Both the position numbers and the translations under genes were made by a program. DNA of 64,000 bases from Drosophila persimilis. Taxonomy: Eukaryota > Arthropoda > Insecta > Diptera > Drosophilidae. The notes beneath the pieces were generated by a model that did not search any database, was not told the origin of the DNA, and saw only the letters and a list, made by a program, of their open reading frames with translations. The stretch is taken from NCBI RefSeq assembly GCF_003286085.1, contig NW_020825327.1, positions 62,001 to 126,000 of the forward strand, written 5' to 3'. This document shows positions 32,244 through 43,843 of this stretch, one piece after another. How positions within the stretch are numbered: the first letter of the stretch is position 1; the number at the start of each line of letters is the position of its first letter.

Positions 32244-33740
32244 TGTTACACTTGGCTTGTTTCCCAGGGGCAATGCCGGCTAGCTGTCGACCCCAGGGCT
32301 GGGTAGTTCCCCTTGCCCGCCAAATGTAGACAAAAAAAGGAGACATACTACTTCTCGGGACATCAAAACTAACAACAACCTAAAGACAAAGAAAATCATA
32401 AACAGACGGCTATCAAGTGGGTGAAGCTTGGGTGCTATCACTTCGCGCGCCCGCCCTACCTGTGACCAAACACAACGTTCATTTTGGCCACCCTCTGCTG
32501 GAACGGTAACGGCTGGCCTAATCCATGGCTTACGCCACGCATCCTCCCTCTATTTTAATTTACTGCATCATGCTTCAATATATATCCAAGCTTTAATAAT
32601 TATAAATTGACAATTTCATTTTTCTCATTAATAAATAGATCTACTCAAAATTATCACTAACCAAAAAGAAACACCAAAACGTTCGACACAAAGGCAAACA
32701 CGGAAATAACTGCTGAAATTTCGTTCAACCAACAGGGATACCCTCACCCATACGTAATGGAATATATGTAGGTGAGTGGATCCAGCTTTACGGGAGTTAA
32801 TTTAACTCGGGCCCCTACGGAGACTTAATCTACCAAGAGCTCTTGTTAAGGGTCCCCGGGACATAAACAATAAACAATATTTTTCCAAAAATCGCTCGAC
32901 CAAATACGGTGGACTGACGGGACCCCCGTGTCACCCACTAAGGGTTAATCTTCTGGAACTGAACAGCTGCTCGCAGATTTAGGTTCGTGAAAGGTGTTGG
33001 TGTTTTTACATATTTTTTTTTTCAATGGCCAAGATGTTACGTTAAACGGTTTAAGCTAATACTAAATACTATATAAAGGACAACACACGGGACAACATAT
33101 AATGTGGAACGGTGTTTGGAGTGCGGATTATGTTTTTTTTCTTTTAAGTTCAAACGACGTGGGCGATCGCTGGCCGTGGCCGGTCAGCCCTAAATTTATA
33201 TAGGTCCGTGTATACGTGTGCGCGTGTGTGTGTGTAAATAGGGTTTCGGGGCTTTTACGTGGTGAATGAGACCAAACGTGTGGAACGCACTGGAAGGCGA
33301 TGCAACGATCGTGCGATGTGGCTAGAATCGCCCTGGCAGCTAAATCGTCCTCTTTCACCCTCCCCCTTCACACGTCCCGCGCTTCTTGGCTCACACACGC
33401 GCAACTGGAACGAACTCACTCAGGTTCACGTTGGACAGTCTTCTTCTCTGCCGTCGACTTTCTCGAACTCCAGTGTTTCTCTTCAGGAAACCTTCTGGCC
33501 CGGTTCTGGTGGCTGTATTCCTTGCCGGCTGTGAGTAAAATTTCCTGCATTACAACCTATTTGCACGCCCGCCTTTTTCTGTACTCACTTCAAACTTTCT
33601 GTTTTAAGCACAACATTTAAAATTTCGACGTTACTCTTCCGTCCACGCTCCACGATTTCCATAATCCAATCCACGTTTTCTAATATTTTCACTCCTATTT
33701 ATCCCTTTTTCCCTTACTAATACATATAACTAATCCTATT
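32244..33740 (-). repeat. LTR-like sequence related to the 53-63 kb Osvaldo-like family
   Basis: It starts TGTTACACTTGGCTTGTTTC, then GGGGCAATGCCGGCTAGC and CCCAGGGCTGGGTA, which parallel TGTTACGAACCTTTG and GGGGCAAGGCCGGCTAGCCA at 53644. It is noncoding; the short ORFs on both strands have no recognisable product. The right boundary is uncertain. Confidence 0.45.
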
Positions 33741-34339
33741 CTATTCCTTATATGCCCAGTAACGGCTCCAGCTCCCCCCGATGTCCCCATACACCATCGA
33801 GCCTCCCTAGACTTCCGCTAGATGGCGAGTCGCCCTCAGCCCTGGCCACCTATCGTTCAGGTGGGACTGGAACACGGTGTCCATCCACCGAACCACCTCT
33901 CTTGTCCTCTGCTTCTTCGCGACAACGGAGTTCCTCCTCGCGTCGCTGGCACGACTCCTGGCGCCGCTGCCGGCCGACCTCGCCGCTGGTCCATCCGCTC
34001 CAGACACAGAGCACCTTTATTGTCTGCGTGCTCTGCGGTGATCCCGGTGACGACCACGTGTCTCGGGTGGCCGGCTCTAGGGTACCAAAAGGGGAGGCCA
34101 TAATTTCCAGTTCCAGCTCCGGCGACTCGCTTCTTTGAGTCCACCTCTCATCACGCAAGGGCTCCACCCGGTGCTGGCGGTGGCCCGTCTGCACGCTGCC
34201 TGCTTGCTCCTCCAAAAACCTCGGCAGCATCGGTTCCACTTCCTTCCCGTTTTTTTTGCTGCTCGTTGCTGTTCTTGCTGGTTGCTCTGGCTGCTTCCAA
34301 AAGATCGGTGGCACCATTTTGAGCAGCTGCCATTCCTTC
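33741..34339. other. GC-rich block of unknown identity
   Basis: Opposing ORFs (minus 33850-34317; plus 33752-34138) are rich in Ser, Arg, Glu and Pro. Minus is the likelier sense because its neighbours are minus-strand LTR elements. I recognise no gag, pol or env motif. Confidence 0.35.
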
Positions 34340-34396
34340 TGTTCAGTTACAAAATTGTACCAAGTTAATATTACAGAATATGCAGTGCACTCTCCT

Positions 34397-35383
34397 TAGA
34401 GCTGGGAGAACATCGATAGATGAAACATTCGATATTCTCGAGGTTTTTCAACAAAAAATTCGATACTATCGATAGTATCCGGATTTTTTAATCATTATTA
34501 AATTAACATAAAAAAAATCAGCTTTCACTATAGCACTATAGTTAGTTGAAATTATTCGCTCTATCATATAAAATGCGCTTCTTGTTTCACGCTGTACTTT
34601 TCTTTGGTTTGTTGCTCTCCTTTAAATTTGCTAAGTGCAATTGGACTAGTATATATTAAGCACAACTAAATTTATTGTGTGTGCAAAGCACGGTAGACGT
34701 TATTTTTTCAACAGTTCACAAGCTCTCTTAGTGTTTTTCATGAAGGCAGGTTGTACCGAGGATCAAGGATATTTACAAACTCGCAAAACCCGCCACCCTC
34801 CAGAATCATAAATGGATGCATGTCTGGCGAAGCAAGTATGGGCAAAGCCCTGTTCCGCCCTCCCGTTCAAAAGAGGGAGCGTAATAGCCCTCAAAAATGG
34901 CGGCTCGTTTGGCGATTCGTCAAATGAAATGCCGGGATGCAGTCTTTTAATGTGGTCGAATAAATTGGACGTGTTGCCACTTGTTCTATAATCATTGGAA
35001 CAGTATATGCACCTGGCGGTCTTGCCAACTTTGGACCTCTCAAAATGAAGACAGACCTTTGCTTTGCCAAGTCGCTGCCTTTTTAAAGTAGGCGATTCTC
35101 CTTTACTGCTATTGTCGGGATCTGCGTATGAACAAAACTAAAATGAAAAATAATTTGTCCATATTTGGAAAATAAAATGCCATTAACACCAATATACAAA
35201 TGCAATTGTATCTATGCAATACAAATGTTTGTGACAAATGCAAATCAAATAGTGGTGTGATCAAAAAATGTTTGAGCACTATCGCTTACTATCGAATCAA
35301 ATCGAAATAAAAAAATCGATAGTGCATATCTCTCACAAAAATTCGATGTCTCGATAGTGTAGTGAGTGGTCGACCCAGCTCTA
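34397..35383 (-). mobile_element. Nonautonomous hAT element inserted in the left BEL LTR
   Basis: 987 bp with ends TAGAGCTGGG...CCCAGCTCTA and 8-bp target copies ACTCTCCT (34389-34396) and ACTCTCAT (35384-35391), one mismatch. Subterminal ATCGATA-type motifs are frequent, including an 18-bp palindrome at 34462-34479 containing TATCGATA. Only a BED finger remains of the transposase. Confidence 0.85.
34928..35130 (-). pseudogene. BED zinc-finger remnant of hAT transposase
   Basis: The minus strand reads KVCLHFERSKVGKTARCIYC, then SNDYRTSGNTSNLFDHIKRL HPG. This is a BED finger (aromatic, CxxC, GNTxNLxxH, xxxxH), preceded by a short basic linker. The catalytic core has been deleted. Confidence 0.8.
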
Positions 35384-36005
35384 ACTCTCATACACAAATA
35401 CTCATAAATACAATTGTCCATGTCATTTCATGTAAATGAATATGACGACACGAGAAATACATTAGCAACTAAGAACAAACAATAGCACTTCTAAACTCGA
35501 ACCCATCAAAAGGTATCAAGCAATAAACTATCTACTTTATTGCTGCCAAGTACCTAAGTAAATGCACTGGAATATAGCACACCGCATAGGGTAAGTGCAC
35601 CCTATCTAAAAATACACTCTCACAAGGAGCCTGTGCGTTCTCTCCCATATCAGAAACAGTACCACAAATGCATGTCCCTCATTTTCCCATCGCAATCATC
35701 AGAGGCGGTCGCCGGGCCTTCAGATCCTCATTTGCGCTCCGTAGGATATCCACTCCGCAGTCCAACTGGTTCAAGTTCTAGTTGCGACGACCAAACTGTA
35801 GACGGCTTATGTACCGTATACACCCAGCTTCCTACACACACATACACATTAACATTTGGTGCACAAATCCCTCCATCTAATACATCACTGTGTATCGTAC
35901 TATTACTTTCTGACCAACAACGGTTGCGATTCGGAGCGTATCCAGCTGCAAAGAAAATAAAACACTCCCAACGGGTCAAAAAGTAATAATTACAAACAGA
36001 TAGAA

Positions 36006-36640
36006 TGGATACACAAAAGGAGGAAGAAGCTGCCGCTACAATGGCAATGGATGTGCAGCAAGATATTGGCGAGGAGATATCGAGGTGCATTCGGAACTTT
36101 AAAAGAGATCCCCAAGAAAGGAAGTAAAAGGCCTCTTACTTTAAGCCAATATATCGGCAATCGAAAATGCATGGAATCGTTTCAACAAAAACGACTCCAA
36201 ACCTCGCGATACAGACAAAACGGATGAGTATGTAAATTTTCGGGAAGACTTACGTACAACATGTAAGAAATACGTTACGATTTTTACCGAATGCATTGAC
36301 AAGCTATCGCAGACAACTAGCGTTCGTGGGGAATGTCAAAATGTCCCTAAAGAAGATCATGAGGAACCTCCAGTAGGTCCTAAAGAAAGCGATCTGATCC
36401 AGAAGTCCCCGAAGGTTTACAGCAAATTACTTGCACTATGTCGCCGACAAAAGGCCATAGTAGATTCCGTAGAACGCAATCTGAAACAACTTACAGAGGC
36501 GGAAGGGCGCACATCAAGTGATTTGATAAAATCACTATGGACTCAAGCACAAGAAGTCCATTTCACCATTTGGAGCGCCACAAATCATCAGAAACATGGA
36601 AGAGTTATGTGAACTTCATGAAAGAGTTCTAAGGACTAGG
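36006..36640 (+). pseudogene. BEL gag remnant
   Basis: It opens MDTQKEEEAAATMAMDVQQD. After a frameshift it continues as a helical gag-like chain (WNRFNKNDSKPRDTDKTDEY, YVTIFTECIDKLSQTTS, VERNLKQLTEAEGRTSSDLI), the usual amino-terminal gag of BEL elements. No zinc knuckle is present; the sequence passes straight into reverse transcriptase, so about 2 kb has been lost. Confidence 0.65.
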
Positions 36641-36644
36641 ACAT

Positions 36645-38394
36645 ATGAAGATTTTACCAGCGTCAAAGGTTCCTAAAAAATACTACTTCATTCCACATCA
36701 CTGTGTACTCAAACCTGAGTGCACCACAACAAGGCTTAGGGTAGTATTCGATGCCTCATGCTGGACCGCTGGACCCACAGTTCAGAGAGAACTCATGTCC
36801 ATTCTGCTACGATTTCGAGCTCATAAGTACGTGTTCACAGCGGACATAGAAAAGATGTACCGACAAGTGTGGATGAACCCGGAGGATCAATTCCTTCAGA
36901 TGATAGTCTGGAGAAACAACCCTTTCCAAGATATCAGGTACTATCACCTGAAAACAGTCACATATGTGACAACAGTTGCTCCGTTCCTAGCAACGAAATG
37001 TCTAGATCACTTGGCAACACAATATAAAGACAGACTAAGCAGTAACACTGCTCTGTTCCAAATCACGTGTGGCGCCGACAGCCAAACAATCACTACCACG
37101 GTTAGAACTGTGTGCTGCAGTCCTTGGTTCCGAACTCACAAACCGAGTCCGACAGGATCTGCACATGGACATTAACACGGTTCCAGGATGCTTTTGGAGT
37201 GACTCCACCGTTGTGCTATCCTGGATATACGCATCATCCTCAACATACCAAACCTGTGTGGCAAATCGAATAGCCAAAATCCAGGCGTTAACAAACCAGT
37301 CACAATGTCGTCATGTGTCATTGGCCAACAAAGCAGGGGGATTTGTCGAGGGGGATCGCAGCAAGCAGATTGGCAAATCACACTTTGAGGTTATATGCAC
37401 CATTATTTCTGCACGGATCTCGAGAGAAATGGATGAAGGCACCCATCATAGAACCCAGCAATCTTGAGAGAAAGGCTAAAAATGTAAGCTTACCAAACGC
37501 ACCTAGCGCATTTGGGGACGAATTATATACATGCAGACATAGCAACTCGTTTCACAAACTGCACCGCATGGTAGCATATATGTTACGCTTCTGCTACAAA
37601 ATCAACACCCAGTTTTGCTACCATACAATGACCCAATCGTCAAAATGATCTTGCGTGAACTCCATGAGGAGAACATGCATTGTGGTACTCAAGCATTAAG
37701 GGCGATTGCACGACAACAATATTGGATCACCAATGACAACACAATGGCTAAAAGCATCATTCACAGCTGTGTTATTTGTACCAAGACTAGACCAAAGCTG
37801 ATGCACCAGATCATGGGCAATCTTCCAGCACAAAGAGTCACACAATCACGCCCATTTCTTAATGCAGGCGTCGACTACTGTGGACCAATTTTGATCCATT
37901 ATAAGATCCGAGGCAAAAGGCCAGATGAGGCATACATCGCTGTGTTCTGCTGCTTTTCCACAAAGGCAGTGCACCTGGAGCTGGTAAGTGACCTGACCAC
38001 GGATGCTTTCTTGGCAGCCCTGCGTCGATTCTTAAGCAGACGTGGGAAGTGCCAAACTATTCATTGCGACAATGCAACGAACTTTGTTGGTGCAAACAAC
38101 CAGCTTAAAGAATTAGAAGAATCCATATTTAGCTCAAAGGCAAGTGCTATAATCACGAATCATTGCAACAAAAAACAAGTGGAATTTAAATTCATTCCTC
38201 CCAGGGCTCCATCGTTTGGCGGCCTCTGGGAAGCGACAGTAAAATCAGCAAAAAAGCTGCTGATAATAACCACCAACACAGGTTCTCTGACATTTGAAGA
38301 ATTGAACACAGTGATAATCGAAATTGAAGCAATTCTCAATTCTCGACCCATCACTCCAATGTCAAATTCTTGGACGTTGACATGCAATGACTGC
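36645..38394 (+). pseudogene. BEL pol remnant: RT, RNase H and integrase
   Basis: RT: YYFIPHHCVLKPECTTTRLR VVFDAS and KYVFTADIEKMYRQVWMNP (to about 37030). It then jumps to RNase H: LPRLELCAAVLGSELTNRVR and CFWSDSTVVLSWI. Integrase (37615-38381) is the best part: NMHCGTQALRAIARQQYWI, CVICTKTRP, ALRRF and AGVDYCGPI (first Asp), HCDNATNFVGA (second Asp) and FIPPRAPSFGGLWEATVKSA (with the Glu helix). The YxDD part of RT is deleted. A LINE fragment interrupts integrase after RPITPMSN, and it resumes at DPTDTTALTPGHFLIGKP (38913). Confidence 0.85.
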
Positions 38395-38909
38395 ATCTTT
38401 CAAGGGGCGATGCAGTTACTGCACCGTCAAGTGGCCCGTGTGACACCAGCAGAAGGCTGTTACGCGCGGATCCCAGGCAAAACGCAGGCCTCCTCCCGCC
38501 CAACCGACCGAGGGGCGCTGCCGCATGACGCGCGGTGCGTAGCCGAACCAAACGCGAACATGCAAGAAAGATAGATATTAGACTAACATTCGAGGAAAAT
38601 TAGCACTAAACTCACTAAGAAACTAAGCATGCAATCAAAATACAAATACCACTACAGTTACTAATTAATCGAAAGGTGTGTAAGGATTAATAATTTAATA
38701 AGAGGAAGAGAATTAGTATTGGATATAATATGGTAGAGGGAATTATAATCCGAGCATAAGACCCTAAACGGTTCATGCAAGGAATAATTCGATCTACAAA
38801 GTGGAAGGAACAACGGTATACAATTTCTAGTCAGTCTAACAGGAATCGTGAAGTTTATGCGGCTCAACAGATCAGGGCTGTCTATGTCACCCCTGATCAA
38901 GTTGTGCAT
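38367..38909 (-). mobile_element. 5'-truncated LINE fragment inside BEL integrase
   Basis: The minus strand reads HNLIRGDIDSPDLLSRINF, PVRLTRN, PLCRSNYSLHEPFRVLCSDY N: the closing ORF2 segment of jockey/LOA LINEs, matching [10 protein letters not shown]...[19 protein letters not shown] of the 10.6-kb LINE. The 3' UTR follows to about 38367. The flanking integrase reads through if the insert is removed. Confidence 0.75.
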
Positions 38910-38912
38910 AAT

Positions 38913-39300
38913 GATCCCACTGATACAACAGCGCTCACCCCAGGACACTTCTTGATTGGTAAACCATTGACAACGCCACCTGACATCAATACTGATCATC
39001 AAGGAAAAACATTGGTATTGGGGGGGAATTGGTATCGCGCCAAAAGCATTCATTCTGGAAATAATGGCCTACGGAATACCTCCAAGAATTGCAAGCTCGG
39101 CATAAGTGGAAGACCGCTTCACCAAACGTACCTGAAGGATTATTAGTTTTGGTGAAGGAAGACAACCTTCCAGTAAAGAAGTGGCCAATGGGTCGCATCA
39201 TGTTAACACAGCATCTGGCATATACAAGCGCCCGATCACTCGTCTGGCGCCGCTATTTGCAGAAGATGTGGCAATCAAACGTTCCAACAACGTGATCAAT
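38913..39300 (+). pseudogene. BEL integrase C-terminal remnant
   Basis: It continues in family order after the LINE insertion: ALTPGHFLIGKPLTTPPDI, then in shifted frames GLLVLVKEDNLPVKKWPMGR and YKRPITRLAPLF. These are the conserved closing motifs of BEL integrase. Confidence 0.75.
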
Positions 39301-39420
39301 GACAAAACGGAAAAGGATGAGCCACCCAAACAGCGAACAAGAATATTGTTACCTAAATTAACATCAACATTATTAGTGCTGTTGCTCATGCTTCCATTAG
39401 CATAGTCACAGTCAATAAAT

Positions 39421-40435
39421 GTGACACAATTCGCAAACAAGCCTGGAATATTCTATGAGAAGCTTGGAACATCAAGAATAGCAACTTCTGAGTGCACCAT
39501 GATCGTATACTATGACTTGGACCCATATTGGAGGGATATGCTACTAATGTCTGCTGGAATGTCAGAGCTACGACTTATGTGCATCAATTATCGACACTAT
39601 AATAAACGTAGTCAGAAAAGACAAAGTATCCACGGATAATAGCCTAAAAGTTTTGGAACAGCAAATGGCTACTATCAACCGAGAAAGAGGGGCATATCAC
39701 ATCGATCATCTGACTCAAGCGTATTTAGGACTAACAGCAAAGCTAACCCTGCTCACAACAACTCTCAAACGAATGCAGTCCGACATATCTGATGTCCTAA
39801 TCGGTATTCATCATCGGAGAATAAGCCCCACGCTGGTGTCTCCCGAGCAACTAAGAGACCAACTAGACCAGATGCGGGATAATTTGCCACAAGATCAAAT
39901 TCCGGTCACAACGAAAGAGGTGATTCAACTATACAGAATCATGCAAGCCGAAGGAACCCCGACTGCAACACACGTCATCTTCAAGTTGACGCTACCTCTG
40001 GTCTCAACAATTCAGCTCGAAGTCTTCAGCATCATACCAATTCCTTTCTGGGATTCAACAAGATGGAGTATGTTTGACCTCAGAACCACCAAAATAACTG
40101 TAAACATCCACCGAGACCAGTTCATGGGCACTACCCAAGAGGAATTCCGACGTTGTCTTAATGTACAAAACAAGGAGTTCATCTGTTTTGACCATCAGAC
40201 GATCTTCAATGTGGACAATCGCTGCGAGTTTCAAATATATAACAATAAAACAGCAACACAGTGTCAGGTAACACAAACAAAGGCTGACATGTTGTGGCTA
40301 AAAACTCAGCACCCAAATAAATGGATCTTCTCAACGCATTCCGAACGCAACGCAACGAAACTCCAAGCAGTATGCAACGAAGTTCCGTCAACTATAACAC
40401 TAGAAGAGAATGTTCAGTCACAGACATATACTTAA
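39421..40435 (+). pseudogene. roo-like BEL envelope protein remnant
   Basis: The sequence begins with the GIFYEKLGTSRIATSECTMI-type start found in insect retroelement envelopes related to baculovirus F proteins. A frameshift follows near 39590, then a 260-codon frame (39653-40435). It includes a fusion-subunit-like coiled region and a conserved LPLVSTIQLEVFSIIPIPF segment. The ORF end overlaps the right LTR. The carboxy cytoplasmic part and clear furin/fusion sites were not identified. It is a broken genomic copy. Confidence 0.65.
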
Positions 40436-40945
40436 TTAATATTGAGAATATACAGTGCAATCTCATACACAAATACTCATAAATACAATTGTCCATGTCA
40501 CTTCATGTGAATGAATATGACGACACGAAAATTACATTAGCAACTAAGAATAGACAATATCACTTGTAAACTCGAACCCACCAAAAGGGATCAAGCAATA
40601 AACTATCTACTTTATTGCTGCCAAGTACCTAAGTAAATGCACTGAAATGTAACCCCCGCACGGAGTAAGTGCACTCAATCTAAAAATACACTCACAAGGA
40701 GACTGTGCGTTCCTTCCCATAGAATAAGAGTACCACTGCTAGCTATATAAGGAGATGCATTTCTTCAATAAAACTCAGCATCAGAAACAGTACCACAACT
40801 GCCTGTCACTCATTTTCCCATCGCAATCATCAGAGGCTGTCGCCGTGTCTTCAGATCCTCATTTTGCCCACCGTAGAATACCCACTCCGCAATCCAACGA
40901 CCAAGCATTCGACGGTTTATGTACCATACCATACGTACGGTACGT

Positions 40946-43738
40946 ACGGGCCATTTCTCATCCCAGTTCCTCTGGTCCCCTTCGGTGAGCTGAGCTATCA
41001 TAGTTTTTACTATCCGGTTAGTTCGCCCTGTCGGGTTCTCTTGTAGCGTGTACTGGGCCGTGAACTGATGCCGTACGCCCATTTGCTTCAAAAACTTCTT
41101 AAAAACGCTACTGGTAAATTGAACTCTATTATCCGTGATCACCACTTTCGGCACGCCGAACCGGCAAAAGATGCGTTCTTGGAACGCTTTCGTTAGTGCT
41201 TCCGCAGTGGCCTTTCTCTGTGACCAATTCCGTCAAACATGGCATTCCCATGCTTTGACCTTTGCAGGGGGCCAACGAAGTCTGCACACACCGTCGCCTA
41301 CGGCTTCTCTGACACTTGCGTCAGCATTCTTAGGCTCGGTGCGGCATGTTCCGGTACACCCCGCCTGCCTCCACCACGTAGTCAGGATATTTCATCGGTT
41401 TGTTCCTCTTCCTCCAACGCTCTAACGTTATGTGGTCGGTGACTACCTTGAAACGGTATCCCTCCAAATAAGGCTTTAGCTTTCTCTTGGCCCATACTAT
41501 GGCCAGACACTTTGTTTTCGGTGCCGAATAGTTTTTCTCTGTACAATTCAGAGCTCTTCTCGCCCATTACCGTCTATTGTGCAAGGATCGCCCCCAGTCC
41601 ATAGTCGCTGGCGTCCGACTGGAACACGAACTTCTTAGAGAAACCCGGGCATACCAACACCGGGTCTGCTGTCAGCCAACTTTTTATGTCCTCGAACCCT
41701 TCTCAGTACAGCGCTGAGGGTCTGCACCAACGTGGCGAATCCATTAACGAACCGCCTGTACCAGGAGGCTACCCCCAAGTATTGCCGTAGCTCCTTGACA
41801 CTCGCCTGCGGCTGCAACTCCGCAATGGCCGCTACTTTCCCGGGATCGGTGCAGATTCCGTCTTCCGTCTGCCCCAGGTATCGCAGTTCCTTCCGAAAAA
41901 ATGTACACTTGTCCACGTTTAGGCACAAGTTTGCATTTTTCAACCGTCGAAAAACTTCTTGTAGGTTTCGTTTGTGTTCTTTCTCTGTACGGCAGATGAC
42001 AATGATGTCATCCTGGTACACGAACGCGTGTGGCATCATCTCAGGGCCTATTAACTGTTCCAATGCACTCTAGAACGTAGCCGAAGCTGAGTGGATTCCG
42101 AACGGCATCACTTTCCATTGGAACTGCACTTTGCCGGGCACCGTGAACGCGGTGAACTTCCTACTGCTTTCCTCCAACGGTATCTGCCAATATCCGTCCT
42201 TCAAGTCCAAGCTGCTGTTGAACCGCGCCTCCCTGAGCTGTTCTAAAATATAATCAATTCTTGGCATGGGGTACGAATCTTTGATGGATTTCGCGTTTAT
42301 TTGACGGTGGTCCACGCATAACCTCCACTTTCCCGTCTTTTTCTTGACCATCACGATGGGCCCTCTTGCCAGCAGTTCGTCCACCTGTTGGTTGATTTCA
42401 GCTTGCATCTTGGGATCCCTGGCGTAATATCGTTGTTTTATCGGCTGGGCATCGCTCATCGTGATCGTGTGTGTAGCTATGTTCGACGCTACCTTCCTTC
42501 GCCAGGAATTCCTCGTCCGATCCCTCGTGGTGGCTCTGAGGACACAGGTCCTCACAGGTCCGCACAGGTCATTCGACAACCGCACCAATCACTCCTGAAA
42601 ACACGAGAAGCGTGATTGGGACCCTCTTGTCCCCGAAGGCTAGCTCCACCTCGATCTGGGGGTTGATTTCCCGGCTGCGTCCGTCAGCCAGCCGCACCAG
42701 CTTCCTTGTCTCCTTCTCTCGCCTCTCCACCCCCAGCCTGCCCTTCACCACGCAGCTGATAAAACTGCTTGTCGCCACGGTATCGACCGTTGCTTTCTAT
42801 TCGCTGCCAGCGATTCTCACCTCCAGCTGAACATCATCCACTGTAAGTTCTCCTACGAGTCTTGGGGGGGTTACGTCCTGCGACCCGCTTTCTGGCAGCA
42901 CTGCCAGGTTCGGGGCTCCTACTTTGCCGCACCTCCAGGCGAACGTTATTGGTCGACCATTGCGACATATCTCCGCTACCGCCGCGTGAACGGATTATTT
43001 GATTTCGCTCTATTCGTGGGCAAGTGTCATATTATGATCCAGGTCATTGAACCTGTGCGGCCGGCTGAATACCCTCAAAATGGGCATGCTGTTGTCCCTG
43101 ATGAGCACCAACTGCTCTTCAGGCGTGCATTTCACTGTCCGCATGAGGGTCTGCATCTCCACCATGTAGGCCTTGAATGGCTCTCCCCACTTTTGCTTCC
43201 TTAACCTCACCTCCTGGAGTAACTTTTCGAAATAGCTGGTCTGGCATTGCTTGTGGAATTAAATTCAGATCAAAGCCATACATATATGTCGGCTGATCAC
43301 TCGAAGTGATCTAGGAATTCGAGTGGTTTCGCCGTTCCGTCAAACTGGAACGACCGCTCCCTGACCTGCTTGGCGACGTGGGCAAAGCTCGATCCAGGCG
43401 GTCTCGTGGCCTTGCGTATGGTCCCTGGCGATGTTCCTCCCCTGCTCTCGCCCCTCCCAACCAATTTGAGTTTCTCGCGCTCCTTTGCTCAGGCTATGCC
43501 GGAATGGTCCCCACTCCCCACTCTCGGCCCGTGGCATGCTGGGCGATCGGCACTTTACCGGGACTGCCGGTAGCTCCTCTTGGGACTCGGTTGGCTGCCT
43601 AAACCGCGATGCCTGCTCCGTGCTCGCCGCCAGCGTCAGGCGCTCGTATGGATCCGGGTCCTCTTCGTGCTTCTCTACCCATTCCTTTAATATTCTGCGC
43701 ATCTCGGCCAGTCCTCCTTCCTCAGCGAATGAACCCAT
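40946..43738 (-). pseudogene. Ty3/gypsy gag-pol of an Osvaldo/Ulysses-like element
   Basis: Order on the minus strand. Gag (43738-42900): MGSFAEEGGLAEMRRILKEW, then KQKWGEPFKAYMVEMQTLMR. Protease (about 42830-42590), with the active site reading VDTVATSSFIS instead of DTGA. RT (42588-41640): KWRLCVDHRQINAKSIKDSY, YQDDIIVI (second catalytic pair) and KCTFFRKELRYLGQ. RNase H: ENKVSGHSMG and, in another frame, LAIVWAKEKLKPYLEGYRF. Integrase (41154-40950): VVITDNRVQFTSSVFKKFL, QENPTGRTNRIVKTMI, then cut at the BEL insertion. Several frameshifts separate the domains. YQDD and the gag context favour the Osvaldo/Ulysses lineage; exact family unproven. Confidence 0.8.
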
Positions 43739-43843
43739 CGTCGGCTCCTCATTGTTGCACCCTCGGGATACTAAGCTCAGTACCGCCCCTTCCCAAATGC
43801 ACTTTGTTGTTTACTTGTCGTGAGGCCGCACGTGGGCGCAAGT

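Larger units (their letters stand above)
34340..40945 (+). mobile_element. roo-like BEL/Pao element with env, internally damaged
   Basis: The LTRs begin TGTTCAGTTACA (34340) and TGTTCAGTCACA (40411). The right one follows a purine tract AGAAGAGAA, and each is roughly 490-540 bp once a hAT inserted in the left is removed. The right LTR retains TATATAAGG and AATAAA elements that the left copy has lost. A TTTGGTGCAC primer-site-like sequence sits near 35858. The order is gag, RT, RNase H, integrase, env. The right end near 40945 is approximate. Confidence 0.75.

Noticed and set aside
41239-41442. Plus-strand ORFs across the RNase H region
   Set aside because: They are antisense shadows of the Osvaldo/Ulysses-like pol on the minus strand.
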